Positions 27,592 through 35,353 of a stretch of 64,000 nt of DNA are shown here, piece by piece. Below the pieces are notes generated by a model, which was not told the origin of the DNA, did not search any database, and worked only from the letters and a program-made list of their open reading frames with translations. Numbering within the stretch: the first letter of the stretch is position 1; each line of letters begins with the position of its first letter. Source of the stretch: Mycobacterium noviomagense (GTDB lineage Bacteria > Actinomycetota > Actinomycetes > Mycobacteriales > Mycobacteriaceae); NCBI RefSeq assembly GCF_010731635.1, contig NZ_AP022583.1:2046001-2110000 (forward strand), written 5' to 3'. A program made the translations under genes and the position numbers.

Positions 27592-28379
27592 GGCTGTCTT
27601 TCCCAGAGCAACTCCGTTACGGCACTGCCCGCGTGCCGGGCTTTCGTTTCATATTTAGTCGTCGGGCGCTCGACCGAGATGGCCAGCGACCGCGTACCGG
27701 GATCAACCCGGACAAGGCGCGGCTCACCGTCACCGGCCTGAGCGATCTGCTCGGCGTAGCCGGCGTGGTCGGTCGCCACATGCAGCACGCCGCCGGGTCG
27801 CAGCCGCTCGGCGATCAACGCGAACGTCGCCGGTTGCAGCAACCGGCGCTTATGGTGGCGAGCTTTGGGCCACGGGTCGGGAAAGAAGACGCGGACCCCG
27901 GCCAGCGAACCGGGCGCGATCAGGTGTTGGAGCACGTCGACGGCGTCGCCGCGGATCAGCCGGATATTGCCGACGTCTTCACGCGCGACGGCACAGAGCA
28001 GCTGCGCCAACCCGCGCCGGTACACATCCACCGCGATGACGTCGACATGCGGCTCGCCCTGAGCCATCGCCAGCGTGGAAGTGCCTGCGCCGCAGCCGAT
28101 CTCGAGCACTACCGGCGCCTCGCGGCCGAACCAGGCGGCGGTGTCCACCGGGCTGGTGTCGACGGTCGCGGTCGGATGGCCCCCGGAGCGGGGGGCATCG
28201 AGGCCGTACACCGGCCAGAGCCGTTCCCATGTCTGTTGCTGTGCGCTGGAGAGCGCGGAACGCCGGGACCGAAAGCTGGTGACCCGGGGATAGCGCGGCG
28301 CAGACAGATCGGTGTCGGGCAGCTCCGCCGATGTCGCTGCTGCCCCGCGCTGCGCATGCATCCGTCCATCGTGGCCCAT
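27588..28379 (-). CDS. trmB: tRNA (guanine-N7-)-methyltransferase TrmB
   Basis: Transfers methyl from SAM to N7 of G46 in tRNA. It is 263 residues, the same length as Rv0208c. SAM-binding motif VVLEIGCGAGTSTLAMAQ (about 90-107), VIAVDVYRRGLAQLL (about 115-129) and the TrmB signature FFPDPWPKARHHKRRL (about 168-183) are all present. The ATG at 28379 (MGHDGRMHAQ) aligns with the M. tuberculosis start; the second Met at 28361 is an alternative. Its stop overlaps the NYN gene start. It is divergent from the GTPase-like pair with a 66-bp gap. Confidence 0.93.
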   Translation of the reverse strand: MGHDGRMHAQRGAAATSAELPDTDLSAPRYPRVTSFRSRRSALSSAQQQTWERLWPVYGLDAPRSGGHPTATVDTSPVDTAAWFGREAPVVLEIGCGAGTSTLAMAQGEPHVDVIAVDVYRRGLAQLLCAVAREDVGNIRLIRGDAVDVLQHLIAPGSLAGVRVFFPDPWPKARHHKRRLLQPATFALIAERLRPGGVLHVATDHAGYAEQIAQAGDGEPRLVRVDPGTRSLAISVERPTTKYETKARHAGSAVTELLWERQP

Positions 28380-28445
28380 GAACCCATGGTGCAGCCGCCC
28401 CGTGGTGCAGATTGATACCCAACAGTTGCCTTCTGCTGCTATGGC

Positions 28446-29462
28446 GTGGCTCGCGTCACGGCGGCGCAGATGCCACCATTCGTGGGCATGAGCGAGCAGG
28501 GGCACCAGTTCTTCGTCGATGAGCTGGCACGATTCGCGGACGAGGTCGACGATCCTGCGCTGAGCGATGTCGCGCGGCGGGTAGCGGCGCCGCTGCGCGT
28601 GGCGGTCCACGGGCGGCGCGGGGTTGGCCGCGGTACGGTCGCGCGGGCGTTGGCCGGCGCGGGTGTGCACATCACCACATGGGAAGCCGACGTCGACGTC
28701 TACGTGGTCGCCGAGGTGGTCAAGCCCGAGGACCGCGACGCCATCGCCGCGGCGCGCCAGCCGGCGGTGGGGGTGCTGACCAAGGCGGATCTGATGGGAC
28801 CGACGGCGGCGGCGCACTGTGCACTCCTGTCCGAGGTCACCGGAATCGCGGTCGAGCCGATGATCGGGTTGCTCGCCGCCGCCGCGATCGAGTGTGATGA
28901 CGCGCTGTGGCCGCCGCTACAGCTGCTGGCCGCCCAGCCCGCCGATCTGACCTCGGCAGATGCGTTTCTGGCCGCCGCGCACCGACTGCCGCGCACTACC
29001 CGGCAGCGGCTGGTGGAGACTTTCGACATGTTCGGCATCTCGCTGGCGGTCGCGGCGGCGCGGCAGGGGAGATCTTTTGGGCAGGTCCGCGCCTGGTTGC
29101 GGCGCGCCAGCTGCGTCGACGTCGTCGTCGACCGGATCAACGCGGCCGGCGCCGAGGTGCGCTACCGGCGCATCCTCGACGCGCTCGACGAACTGGAGAC
29201 GTTGGCTGTGTGCGACCAGCGGATCAGCGGCTTCTTGTCCCGCGACGACACGGTGATCGCCCGGATGGCCGCCGCGGTGGACGTCGTCGAAGCCGCTGGT
29301 CTAAGCGTCGACCCGGGTGACGGCCGGGCTGCCCACCTGCGGCGGGCCGTGACGTGGCAGCGCTACAGCCGCGGACCGGTGTCAGCCGTGCACCGCAGTT
29401 GCGGCGCGGACATCGCCAGGGGATCGCTGCGGCTGTGGTCGCACGCTGGGGGGTCGCCGTGA
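28446..29462 (+). CDS. P-loop GTPase-like protein, Rv0209-like
   Basis: About 338 residues. A P-loop GRRGVGRGTVARAL lies at about 56-69, with Gly-Thr in place of the usual Lys-Ser/Thr, and a G4-type VLTKADLMGPT at about 111-121 supports a GTPase fold related to small or dynamin-like GTPases. The rest is helical, and no membrane segment is seen. Its TGA overlaps the GTG start of the next, similar gene, so the two are translationally coupled. The start is uncertain: GTG 28446, ATG 28470 and ATG 28488 are all in frame. Rv0209 is 361 residues. The function is unknown. Confidence 0.75.
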   Translation: MARVTAAQMPPFVGMSEQGHQFFVDELARFADEVDDPALSDVARRVAAPLRVAVHGRRGVGRGTVARALAGAGVHITTWEADVDVYVVAEVVKPEDRDAIAAARQPAVGVLTKADLMGPTAAAHCALLSEVTGIAVEPMIGLLAAAAIECDDALWPPLQLLAAQPADLTSADAFLAAAHRLPRTTRQRLVETFDMFGISLAVAAARQGRSFGQVRAWLRRASCVDVVVDRINAAGAEVRYRRILDALDELETLAVCDQRISGFLSRDDTVIARMAAAVDVVEAAGLSVDPGDGRAAHLRRAVTWQRYSRGPVSAVHRSCGADIARGSLRLWSHAGGSP

Positions 29463-31006
29463 TCGAGACGGACCGCCAGGATCCGGCCGCCGAAGTCGAC
29501 GCCTTGGTCGCCGCGATCGGGCCCCGGTTGGCAGCGCCGAGCGTGCAGCGCCGAGATGCCGTCCTGGTGATGGGCCCGTGGCTGGCCGGCGTCAGCGCTG
29601 TGGCATCGGCGCTGCGTGAACGGCTGCCTGAGCACACCTTCATCGAATCGGCCGACTTGGCGCCGGGCGAGGTGCCGACCGCGGTGGTGTTCGTGGTGTC
29701 GGCGGCGGCCGAGCTGACCAGCTCCGACTGCGCGCTGCTCGACGCCGCGGCCGCCGACACCGACGTGGTGATCGGCGCGGTGTCGAAGATCGACGTGCAC
29801 CACAAGTGGTGTGACATGCTGGCGATCGACCGTGACCTGCTGGCCGCCCATGCGCCGCACTACCGCAACGTGACGTGGGTGGGAGTGGCCGCCGCACCCC
29901 AGACCGGCGAGCCACGCGTCGACGACCTGGTCGCCGAAGTCGGCAAGCAACTGGCCGACCCGGACGTCGCGCGGCGAAATCGGTTGCGCGCGTGGGAATC
30001 TCGCCTGCAGATGATTGCCCGCCGATACGAACGCGATGCCGAGGGCGCCGGCCGGCAGGCCCGGGTGGCCGCATTGCGCGACGAGCGCAGCACCGCCCTG
30101 CGGCAGCGACGGCTGTCGAAATCCGAGCGCACCATCGCGCTGCGCAGCCAAACCCAGCAGGCGCGCGTCCAGCTGTCCTACTTCGCCCGCAACCGGTGTG
30201 CTTCCGTGCGCAGCGAGTTGCAGGAGGACGTGGCTGGGTTGACCCGGCGCAAGCTGGCGGGCTTCGAACCCTATGCCCGTGACCGGATCACCGAGGTTGT
30301 GGCCGACGTGAACGACGGCAGCAGCCAGCACCTGGCCGACATGGCCCAAAGCCTGGGTTTGTCTGTCGAGCTGCCGGCCGCGCCGCAGCCGCCCGTGGCC
30401 GAGGTGCCAGCGCCGCCGCTGAAATCCCGACGGCTGGAGACCCGGCTGATGATGGCGCTGGGCGCCGGTTTCGGCTTGGGCGTGGCCCTGACGCTGAGCC
30501 GGCTACTGGCGAACCTGGCCCCGGGCCTGACTGCGGCGGGGATCGTCGCGTGTGTGGCGATCGGGCTTGCGGTCACCGTGTGGGTGGTGGGCACACGAGG
30601 ATTGCTGCATGACCGCGCGGTGCTCGACCGCTGGGTGGGTGAGGCGACCGCGTCGCTGCGAGCAGCGGTCGAGCAGCTGGTTGCGACCCGGGTGCTCGCC
30701 GCCGACACCGTGCTGAGCGCCGCTCTGGGCGAGCAGGACGAACTCGACCATGCAAGGGTCGCCGCTCGGGTGAAAGCGATTGACAGCGAACTGCGCGAGC
30801 ACGCCGTGGCCACGGCGCGGGCGACTGCGGTGCGCGACCGCGAGATGCCGACGCTGCACGCCGCGCTGGCAGCGGTTCGACGCGAGCTGGGCGAACTGGA
30901 CGAGCCGGAAATTGACGAGCCTGACGTCGACGACGAAACGGCGCCGCTGGCTGGCGCCACAACCAGCGCAGACGATTCGGCCGCACCCGAGGAGAACCGC
31001 GAGTGA
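29459..31006 (+). CDS. Dynamin-like/GTPase-related membrane protein, Rv0210-like
   Basis: A 515-residue protein starting at GTG 29459, which overlaps the preceding stop. The N-terminal domain resembles the preceding gene but its P-loop is degenerate (VLVMGPWLAGVSAVASAL, about 38-55), while a G4-type AVSKIDVHHKW (about 111-121) remains. A long helical, basic middle (about 170-300, RQRRLSKSERTIALRSQTQQ) leads to two hydrophobic segments (about 325-380, MMALGAGFGLGVALTLSRLL). The C-terminus is acidic. Such paired GTPases with membrane segments recall bacterial dynamin-like proteins. The function is unknown. Rv0210 (492 residues) has the same layout. Confidence 0.75.
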   Translation: MIETDRQDPAAEVDALVAAIGPRLAAPSVQRRDAVLVMGPWLAGVSAVASALRERLPEHTFIESADLAPGEVPTAVVFVVSAAAELTSSDCALLDAAAADTDVVIGAVSKIDVHHKWCDMLAIDRDLLAAHAPHYRNVTWVGVAAAPQTGEPRVDDLVAEVGKQLADPDVARRNRLRAWESRLQMIARRYERDAEGAGRQARVAALRDERSTALRQRRLSKSERTIALRSQTQQARVQLSYFARNRCASVRSELQEDVAGLTRRKLAGFEPYARDRITEVVADVNDGSSQHLADMAQSLGLSVELPAAPQPPVAEVPAPPLKSRRLETRLMMALGAGFGLGVALTLSRLLANLAPGLTAAGIVACVAIGLAVTVWVVGTRGLLHDRAVLDRWVGEATASLRAAVEQLVATRVLAADTVLSAALGEQDELDHARVAARVKAIDSELREHAVATARATAVRDREMPTLHAALAAVRRELGELDEPEIDEPDVDDETAPLAGATTSADDSAAPEENRE

Positions 31007-31150
31007 CGCTCATCTGAATCGTTCCTGTGAGTGAGCTGATACACGCCCGAGCCATCCTGGGTATATCACCCGCGATAACCTGTTCTTAGAGCCACAGCGA
31101 ATCCCAGGGACGAAACACGTCCGAGATTGATACGTACGCAGGAGAAGCTA

Positions 31151-32974
31151 ATGACCTCAGCGACCGTTCCCGGTCTCGATACCGCGCCGACGAACCATCA
31201 GGGTCTTTTGGCCTGGGTGGAGGAGGTCGCCGAGCTGACCCAGCCGGACCGGGTGGTCTTTGCTGACGGCTCCGACGAAGAGTGGCAGCGGCTGTGCGAT
31301 CACCTGGTTGAGGCGGGCACCTTCAAGAAGCTGAACGAGAAGAAGCGCCCCAACTCCTACTTGGCGCTGTCCGATCCGTCCGATGTGGCGCGAGTGGAGT
31401 CTCGGACCTTCATCTGCTCGGAGCGCAAGGAAGACGCCGGCCCGACCAACAACTGGATGGACCCCGCGGAGATGCGGGCGACCATGACCGAGCTCTACCG
31501 CGGCTGTATGCGCGGCCGCACCATGTGGGTGGTGCCGTTCTGCATGGGCCCGCTGGGCGCCGACGACCCCAAGCTGGGCGTCGAGATCACCGACTCCGAG
31601 TACGTCGTCGTCTCGATGAAAGTGATGACCCGGATGGGCAAGGCTGCCCTGGAGAAGATGGGTGACGACGGCTTCTTCGTCAAGGCGTTGCATTCGGTCG
31701 GGGCGCCGCTGGAGCCCGGCCAAAAAGACGTGCCGTGGCCGTGCAACGACACCAAGTACATCACCCACTTCCCGGAGACCCGCGAAATCTGGAGCTACGG
31801 CTCCGGTTACGGCGGCAACGCGCTACTGGGCAAGAAGTGCTACTCGCTGCGCATCGCGTCGGTGATGGCCCGCGACGAGGGCTGGCTGGCCGAGCACATG
31901 CTGATCCTCAAGCTGATCTCGCCGGAAAACAAGGCCTACTACTTCGCTGCGGCGTTCCCGTCGGCCTGTGGCAAGACGAACCTGGCGATGATCCAGCCGA
32001 CCATCCCGGGGTGGCGCGCCGAAACGCTCGGCGACGACATCGCCTGGATGCGGTTCGGCAAGGACGGCCGGCTCTACGCGGTCAACCCGGAGGCCGGCTT
32101 CTTCGGCGTCGCGCCCGGCACCAACTGGAAGTCCAACCCCAACGCGATGCGCACCATCGCCGCCGGCAACACCGTGTTCACCAACGTCGCACTCACCGAC
32201 GACGGCGACGTGTGGTGGGAAGGTCTGGAAGGCGAGCCGGACCACCTGATCGACTGGAAGGGCAACGACTGGGTTATCCGCGAGACGGAAACCAAAGCCG
32301 CTCACCCGAACTCGCGCTACTGCACCCCAATGTCGCAGTGCCCGATCCTGGCGCCGGAGTGGGACGACCCGCAGGGCGTGCCGATCTCCGGCATTCTGTT
32401 CGGCGCCCGCCGCAAGACCACGGTTCCGCTGGTGACCGAGGCCCGCGACTGGCAGCACGGGGTGTTCATGGGCGCCACCATGGGCAGCGAGCAGACGGCC
32501 GCCGCCGAGGGCAAGGTCGGCACGGTGCGCCGCGACCCGATGGCGATGCTGCCGTTCTGTGGCTACCACGTCGGCGACTACTTCCAGCACTGGCTGGACC
32601 TCGGTAAGAACCATGACGAGTCCAAGCTGCCCAAGGTGTTCTTCGTCAACTGGTTCCGCCGCGGCGACGACGGCAAGTTCCTGTGGCCGGGCTTCGGCGA
32701 GAACAGCCGGGTGCTCAAGTGGATCGTCGACCGCATCGAAGGCAGGGCCGGCGGTCGGGAGACCCCGATCGGCATCGTGCCCAACGTCGACGACCTCGAC
32801 TTGGATGGCCTCGACGTCGACGGCGACGATGTGGCGAAGGCGCTTGCCGTCGACGCCTCCGAATGGCGCCGCGAACTGCCAATGATCGAGGATTGGTTCG
32901 AGTTCGTCGGTGAAAAACTGCCCACCGGCGTCAAAGACGAGTTCGAGGCACTCAAGCAGCGACTCGCCGAATAA
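31151..32974 (+). CDS. pckA: Phosphoenolpyruvate carboxykinase (GTP)
   Basis: Converts oxaloacetate and GTP to PEP and CO2 in gluconeogenesis, which mycobacteria need for growth on fatty acids and cholesterol. It is 607 residues, against 606 in M. tuberculosis. The nucleotide P-loop is [13 protein letters not shown] (about 274-286), and the metal/substrate loop is [12 protein letters not shown] (about 297-308). The active-site lid and GTP-class signature [19 protein letters not shown] is at about 466-484. The ATG at 31151 follows an AGGAGAA ribosome-binding site by 5 nt. A strong terminator follows, overlapping the convergent soxR end. Confidence 0.98.
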   Translation: MTSATVPGLDTAPTNHQGLLAWVEEVAELTQPDRVVFADGSDEEWQRLCDHLVEAGTFKKLNEKKRPNSYLALSDPSDVARVESRTFICSERKEDAGPTNNWMDPAEMRATMTELYRGCMRGRTMWVVPFCMGPLGADDPKLGVEITDSEYVVVSMKVMTRMGKAALEKMGDDGFFVKALHSVGAPLEPGQKDVPWPCNDTKYITHFPETREIWSYGSGYGGNALLGKKCYSLRIASVMARDEGWLAEHMLILKLISPENKAYYFAAAFPSACGKTNLAMIQPTIPGWRAETLGDDIAWMRFGKDGRLYAVNPEAGFFGVAPGTNWKSNPNAMRTIAAGNTVFTNVALTDDGDVWWEGLEGEPDHLIDWKGNDWVIRETETKAAHPNSRYCTPMSQCPILAPEWDDPQGVPISGILFGARRKTTVPLVTEARDWQHGVFMGATMGSEQTAAAEGKVGTVRRDPMAMLPFCGYHVGDYFQHWLDLGKNHDESKLPKVFFVNWFRRGDDGKFLWPGFGENSRVLKWIVDRIEGRAGGRETPIGIVPNVDDLDLDGLDVDGDDVAKALAVDASEWRRELPMIEDWFEFVGEKLPTGVKDEFEALKQRLAE

Positions 32975-32982
32975 GCGCGAAC

Positions 32983-33030
32983 AGACGTAAAGGCCCCCAA
33001 CACGCCTGGCGTGTTGGGGCCTTTACGTCT
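32983..33030. terminator. Bidirectional terminator after pckA / soxR
   Basis: A stem of about 21 bp, with left arm AGACGTAAAGGCCCCC then AACACG, pairs with CGTGTTGGGGCCTTTACGTCT at 33010-33030 around a 5-nt loop, with one bulged C. The soxR stop codon lies inside the right arm. The AGACGTAAAGGCCCC core matches the terminator at 13015-13072. Confidence 0.88.
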
Positions 33031-33493
33031 TCTCGGCAGGCATGCGTCGCAAGGACTTCGGTAAGTAGACCGCACCTGGGCCGGCTCCCGCTGCGGAGTC
33101 GGCGGGATTGGAGATCGCGCACCGCTTCAGCGACAGACAACCACACCCTATGCAGGAGTCCAGGTTGTCGCGCAGTGCCATCAGACCGGCGATCTGGTCG
33201 TCGAGTCGCGCCCGCCAATCCTTCGACAACCGGTTCCAGTCGGCGCGAGTCGGCGTGCGGCCGTCGGGCAGCTTCGCCAGCGCGGCGGCGATCTCGTCGA
33301 GGCTGAGCCCCACATTGCGGGCCGCACGGATAAATGCCAAGCGGCGCAGCATGTTTCGTTCGAATCGACGCTGGCCGCCAGACGTCCGTGACGCGGTGAT
33401 CAGCCCGGCATTCTCGTAGAAGCGGATTGCCGACACCGCGAATCCGCTGCGCTGCGCAAGTTCGCCGACGGTCAGTAGATCTCGACTGTCCAT
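33023..33493 (-). CDS. soxR: Redox-sensing transcriptional activator SoxR
   Basis: A 156-residue MerR-family regulator with a [2Fe-2S] cluster that is oxidised by redox-cycling compounds, which activates transcription. An N-terminal winged helix-turn-helix (LTVGELAQRSGFAVSAIRFY, about 7-26) is followed by a dimerisation helix and the SoxR cysteine motif CIGCGCLSLKRC (C-x2-C-x-C-x5-C, about 120-131). The ATG at 33493 is the only sensible start. It is divergent from the SDR gene across a 57-bp region that holds a MerR-type operator, so it probably controls itself and the SDR/queA-like pair. Confidence 0.93.
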   Translation of the reverse strand: MDSRDLLTVGELAQRSGFAVSAIRFYENAGLITASRTSGGQRRFERNMLRRLAFIRAARNVGLSLDEIAAALAKLPDGRTPTRADWNRLSKDWRARLDDQIAGLMALRDNLDSCIGCGCLSLKRCAISNPADSAAGAGPGAVYLPKSLRRMPAEKT

Positions 33494-33513
33494 GTGACCT
33501 ACCTCACTCCACG

Positions 33514-33544
33514 TTGACTTAAAGTTAACTTCAACTACCAGTAT
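33514..33544 (+). promoter_or_regulatory. SoxR-type operator and promoter of the SDR gene
   Basis: TTGACT (33514-33519, -35) and CAGTAT (33539-33544, -10) are separated by 19 bp, the long spacer typical of MerR-activated promoters. The palindrome AAGTTAACTT (33522-33531), close to the core of known SoxR boxes, is centred in the spacer. The ATG is 7 nt after the -10, so the transcript is probably leaderless. Confidence 0.65.
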
Positions 33545-33550
33545 GCCGGT

Positions 33551-34264
33551 ATGACGCAAACTCAGAACACCAGACCCGTTGCCATCGTCACCGGCGCCGC
33601 ACGCGGCTTCGGTCAAGCGCTGACCGCGGCCTTGCTGGACCGCGGCTGGACTGTCGTCGGTGACGGCCGCCGCGGCAACGAACTAGAAGTACTTGCCCAC
33701 CAACTGAACTCACCCCAGTTCATCCCATTGCCCGGTGACGTCACGGACGCCGCGCATCGCGCCGGACTGCTCGCCGCCGCCGTCGACGCCGGACCGCTCA
33801 CCCTGCTGGTGAACAATGCCAGCCGGCTGGGCCCCAGCCCGCAGCCTGCGCTGGCCGACTACCCGCCCGCCGAACTGCGCGCGGTCTACAACACGAACGT
33901 CTTTGCCCCGCTTGACCTGATCCAGGCGGCACTGCCGGCGCTGGTCGCCAACCGCGGCGCGATCGTCAACCTGACGTCCGATGCGGCCGTCGAGCCCTAC
34001 CCGGGCTGGGGTGGATACGGGTCGTCCAAGGCTGCGCTCGACCAGCTCACCGCGATCCTGGCCGCCGAGACTCCCGGTGTTCCGGTCTACGCCTTCGACC
34101 CCGGCGACATGCGCACCGAGATGCACCAAGCCGCGTTCCCCGGCGAGGACATCTCGGATCGTGCCGAGCCGGCATCGGTGGTGCCGGCACTGCTGCGGCT
34201 GCTCGACACCCGTCCGCCAGCCGGGCGCTACCGCGCCGCCGACCTCAAGGTGGCGCGCTCATGA
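33551..34264 (+). CDS. Short-chain dehydrogenase/reductase in the SoxR module
   Basis: A 237-residue classical SDR. The cofactor loop is AIVTGAARGFGQAL (about 12-25), the structural motif LLVNNASRLG lies at about 86-95, the catalytic Ser is in VNLTSDAA (about 140), and the Tyr-Lys pair is in GYGSSKAALDQL (Y about 156). Arg in the DGRRGNE loop suggests NADP(H) preference. The substrate is unknown. It is preceded by a SoxR-type promoter and overlaps the next gene by ATGA, so it is co-expressed with the QueA-like protein. The context suggests defence against quinones or redox-cycling metabolites. Confidence 0.9.
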   Translation: MTQTQNTRPVAIVTGAARGFGQALTAALLDRGWTVVGDGRRGNELEVLAHQLNSPQFIPLPGDVTDAAHRAGLLAAAVDAGPLTLLVNNASRLGPSPQPALADYPPAELRAVYNTNVFAPLDLIQAALPALVANRGAIVNLTSDAAVEPYPGWGGYGSSKAALDQLTAILAAETPGVPVYAFDPGDMRTEMHQAAFPGEDISDRAEPASVVPALLRLLDTRPPAGRYRAADLKVARS

Positions 34265-35319
34265 ACCTTCCCAGCCCACTGACCGCTTTTCAGCGCCCGC
34301 CGGGCTCCGATGCCACCGGCCCGCCCGAAGCACGCGGCGTCGCCCGCGACGCGGTCAAACTGCTCGTCGCCCAGCCGAGCGGCATCAGCCACGCCCGCTT
34401 CACCGACCTCGGCGACTATCTGCGCCCCGGCGACCTGCTGGTGGTGAACAACTCGGCCACACTGCCGGCCGCTGTCGACGGCCGCCGGCGTGGACAGCCC
34501 GTCACCGTCCACTTCTCCACCGCGCGTACCGCCAACACCTGGGTGGTCGAAGTGCGACCGGCTGGCACCGCGACCGCGCATCTGCCCGACATCCGCCCCG
34601 GCGAGCGCATCGACCTGCCCCACGGCGCTGCACTAGACGTCCGCTCGTCCTACCCCGTAGCGGGCGTCGAAGGGGCACGACTGTGGACGGCGCGCGTGGC
34701 GGTCGAGGGTGGCGTCCCGTCGTACCTGGGCCGGCATGGCCGACCGATCCGCTACGCCTATGTGCCGCGGCAATGGCCGCTCAGCTACTACCAAACCGTC
34801 TTCGCCCGCCGCCCCGGCAGCGCTGAAATGCCGAGCGCAGCAAGGCCATTCAGCACCGAACTCGTCACGGCGCTGGTGGCCGCCGGTGTCGTTATCGCGC
34901 CGATCACCCTGCACGCCGGGGTCTCGTCAGCGGAGGCGGGAGAGCCGCCCGCACCCGAACCGTTCGAGGTCCCGGCAGCCACCGCGCGCCTGGTGAACCT
35001 GGCGCACGCCATGGGCCGCCGGGTGATTGCGGTGGGCACCACGGTGACCCGTGCTCTCGAGTCTGCCGCCGACGGCAGGGGCATGGTTATTCCGAGGGTG
35101 GGGTGGACCAACCTCGTCCTCGGGCCGGACCATCCGGCTCGTGTGGTCGACGGCCTGATCACCGGATGGCACGACGCCGGCGTCTCGCACCTGTTGCTGC
35201 TCGAGGCCGTCGCCGGCCCCGACATGGTGGCCGCTGCCTACCGGGAAGCCGTCGACCACGGTTATCTCTGGCATGAATTCGGAGACAGCGCCCTGTTGTT
35301 CCCTGCACCGACCACTTGA
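34261..35319 (+). CDS. QueA-like S-adenosylmethionine:tRNA ribosyltransferase-isomerase homologue
   Basis: A 352-residue protein with QueA-family features across its length: the early conserved segment YLRPGDLLVVNNSATLPA (about 58-75), the central RYAYVPRQWPLSYYQTVFAR region (about 164-183), ITLHAGVSSAEAG (about 217-229), VIAVGTTVTRALES (about 257-270) and TNLVLGPDHPARVVDGLITG (about 281-300). True QueA adds epoxycyclopentanediol to preQ1-tRNA, but mycobacteria are not known to make queuosine and no tgt or queG is nearby. It overlaps the SoxR-linked SDR gene. A SAM-dependent reaction on another acceptor is plausible. Confidence 0.8.
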   Translation: MNLPSPLTAFQRPPGSDATGPPEARGVARDAVKLLVAQPSGISHARFTDLGDYLRPGDLLVVNNSATLPAAVDGRRRGQPVTVHFSTARTANTWVVEVRPAGTATAHLPDIRPGERIDLPHGAALDVRSSYPVAGVEGARLWTARVAVEGGVPSYLGRHGRPIRYAYVPRQWPLSYYQTVFARRPGSAEMPSAARPFSTELVTALVAAGVVIAPITLHAGVSSAEAGEPPAPEPFEVPAATARLVNLAHAMGRRVIAVGTTVTRALESAADGRGMVIPRVGWTNLVLGPDHPARVVDGLITGWHDAGVSHLLLLEAVAGPDMVAAAYREAVDHGYLWHEFGDSALLFPAPTT

Positions 35320-35347
35320 CACCTGTCAACTTTCGCAGCGGTACAGT
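35316..35347 (+). promoter_or_regulatory. fadD4 promoter with a TTGACA/TGTCAA palindrome
   Basis: TTGACACCTGTCAA (35316-35329) is a perfect 6-bp palindrome with a 2-nt centre and overlaps the previous stop. TACAGT (35342-35347) is a good -10, 6 nt before the fadD4 ATG, so the mRNA is probably leaderless. The gap from TTGACA to TACAGT is 20 nt, longer than usual, so the palindrome may be an operator rather than a -35. Confidence 0.5.
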
Positions 35348-35353
35348 CTGCGC

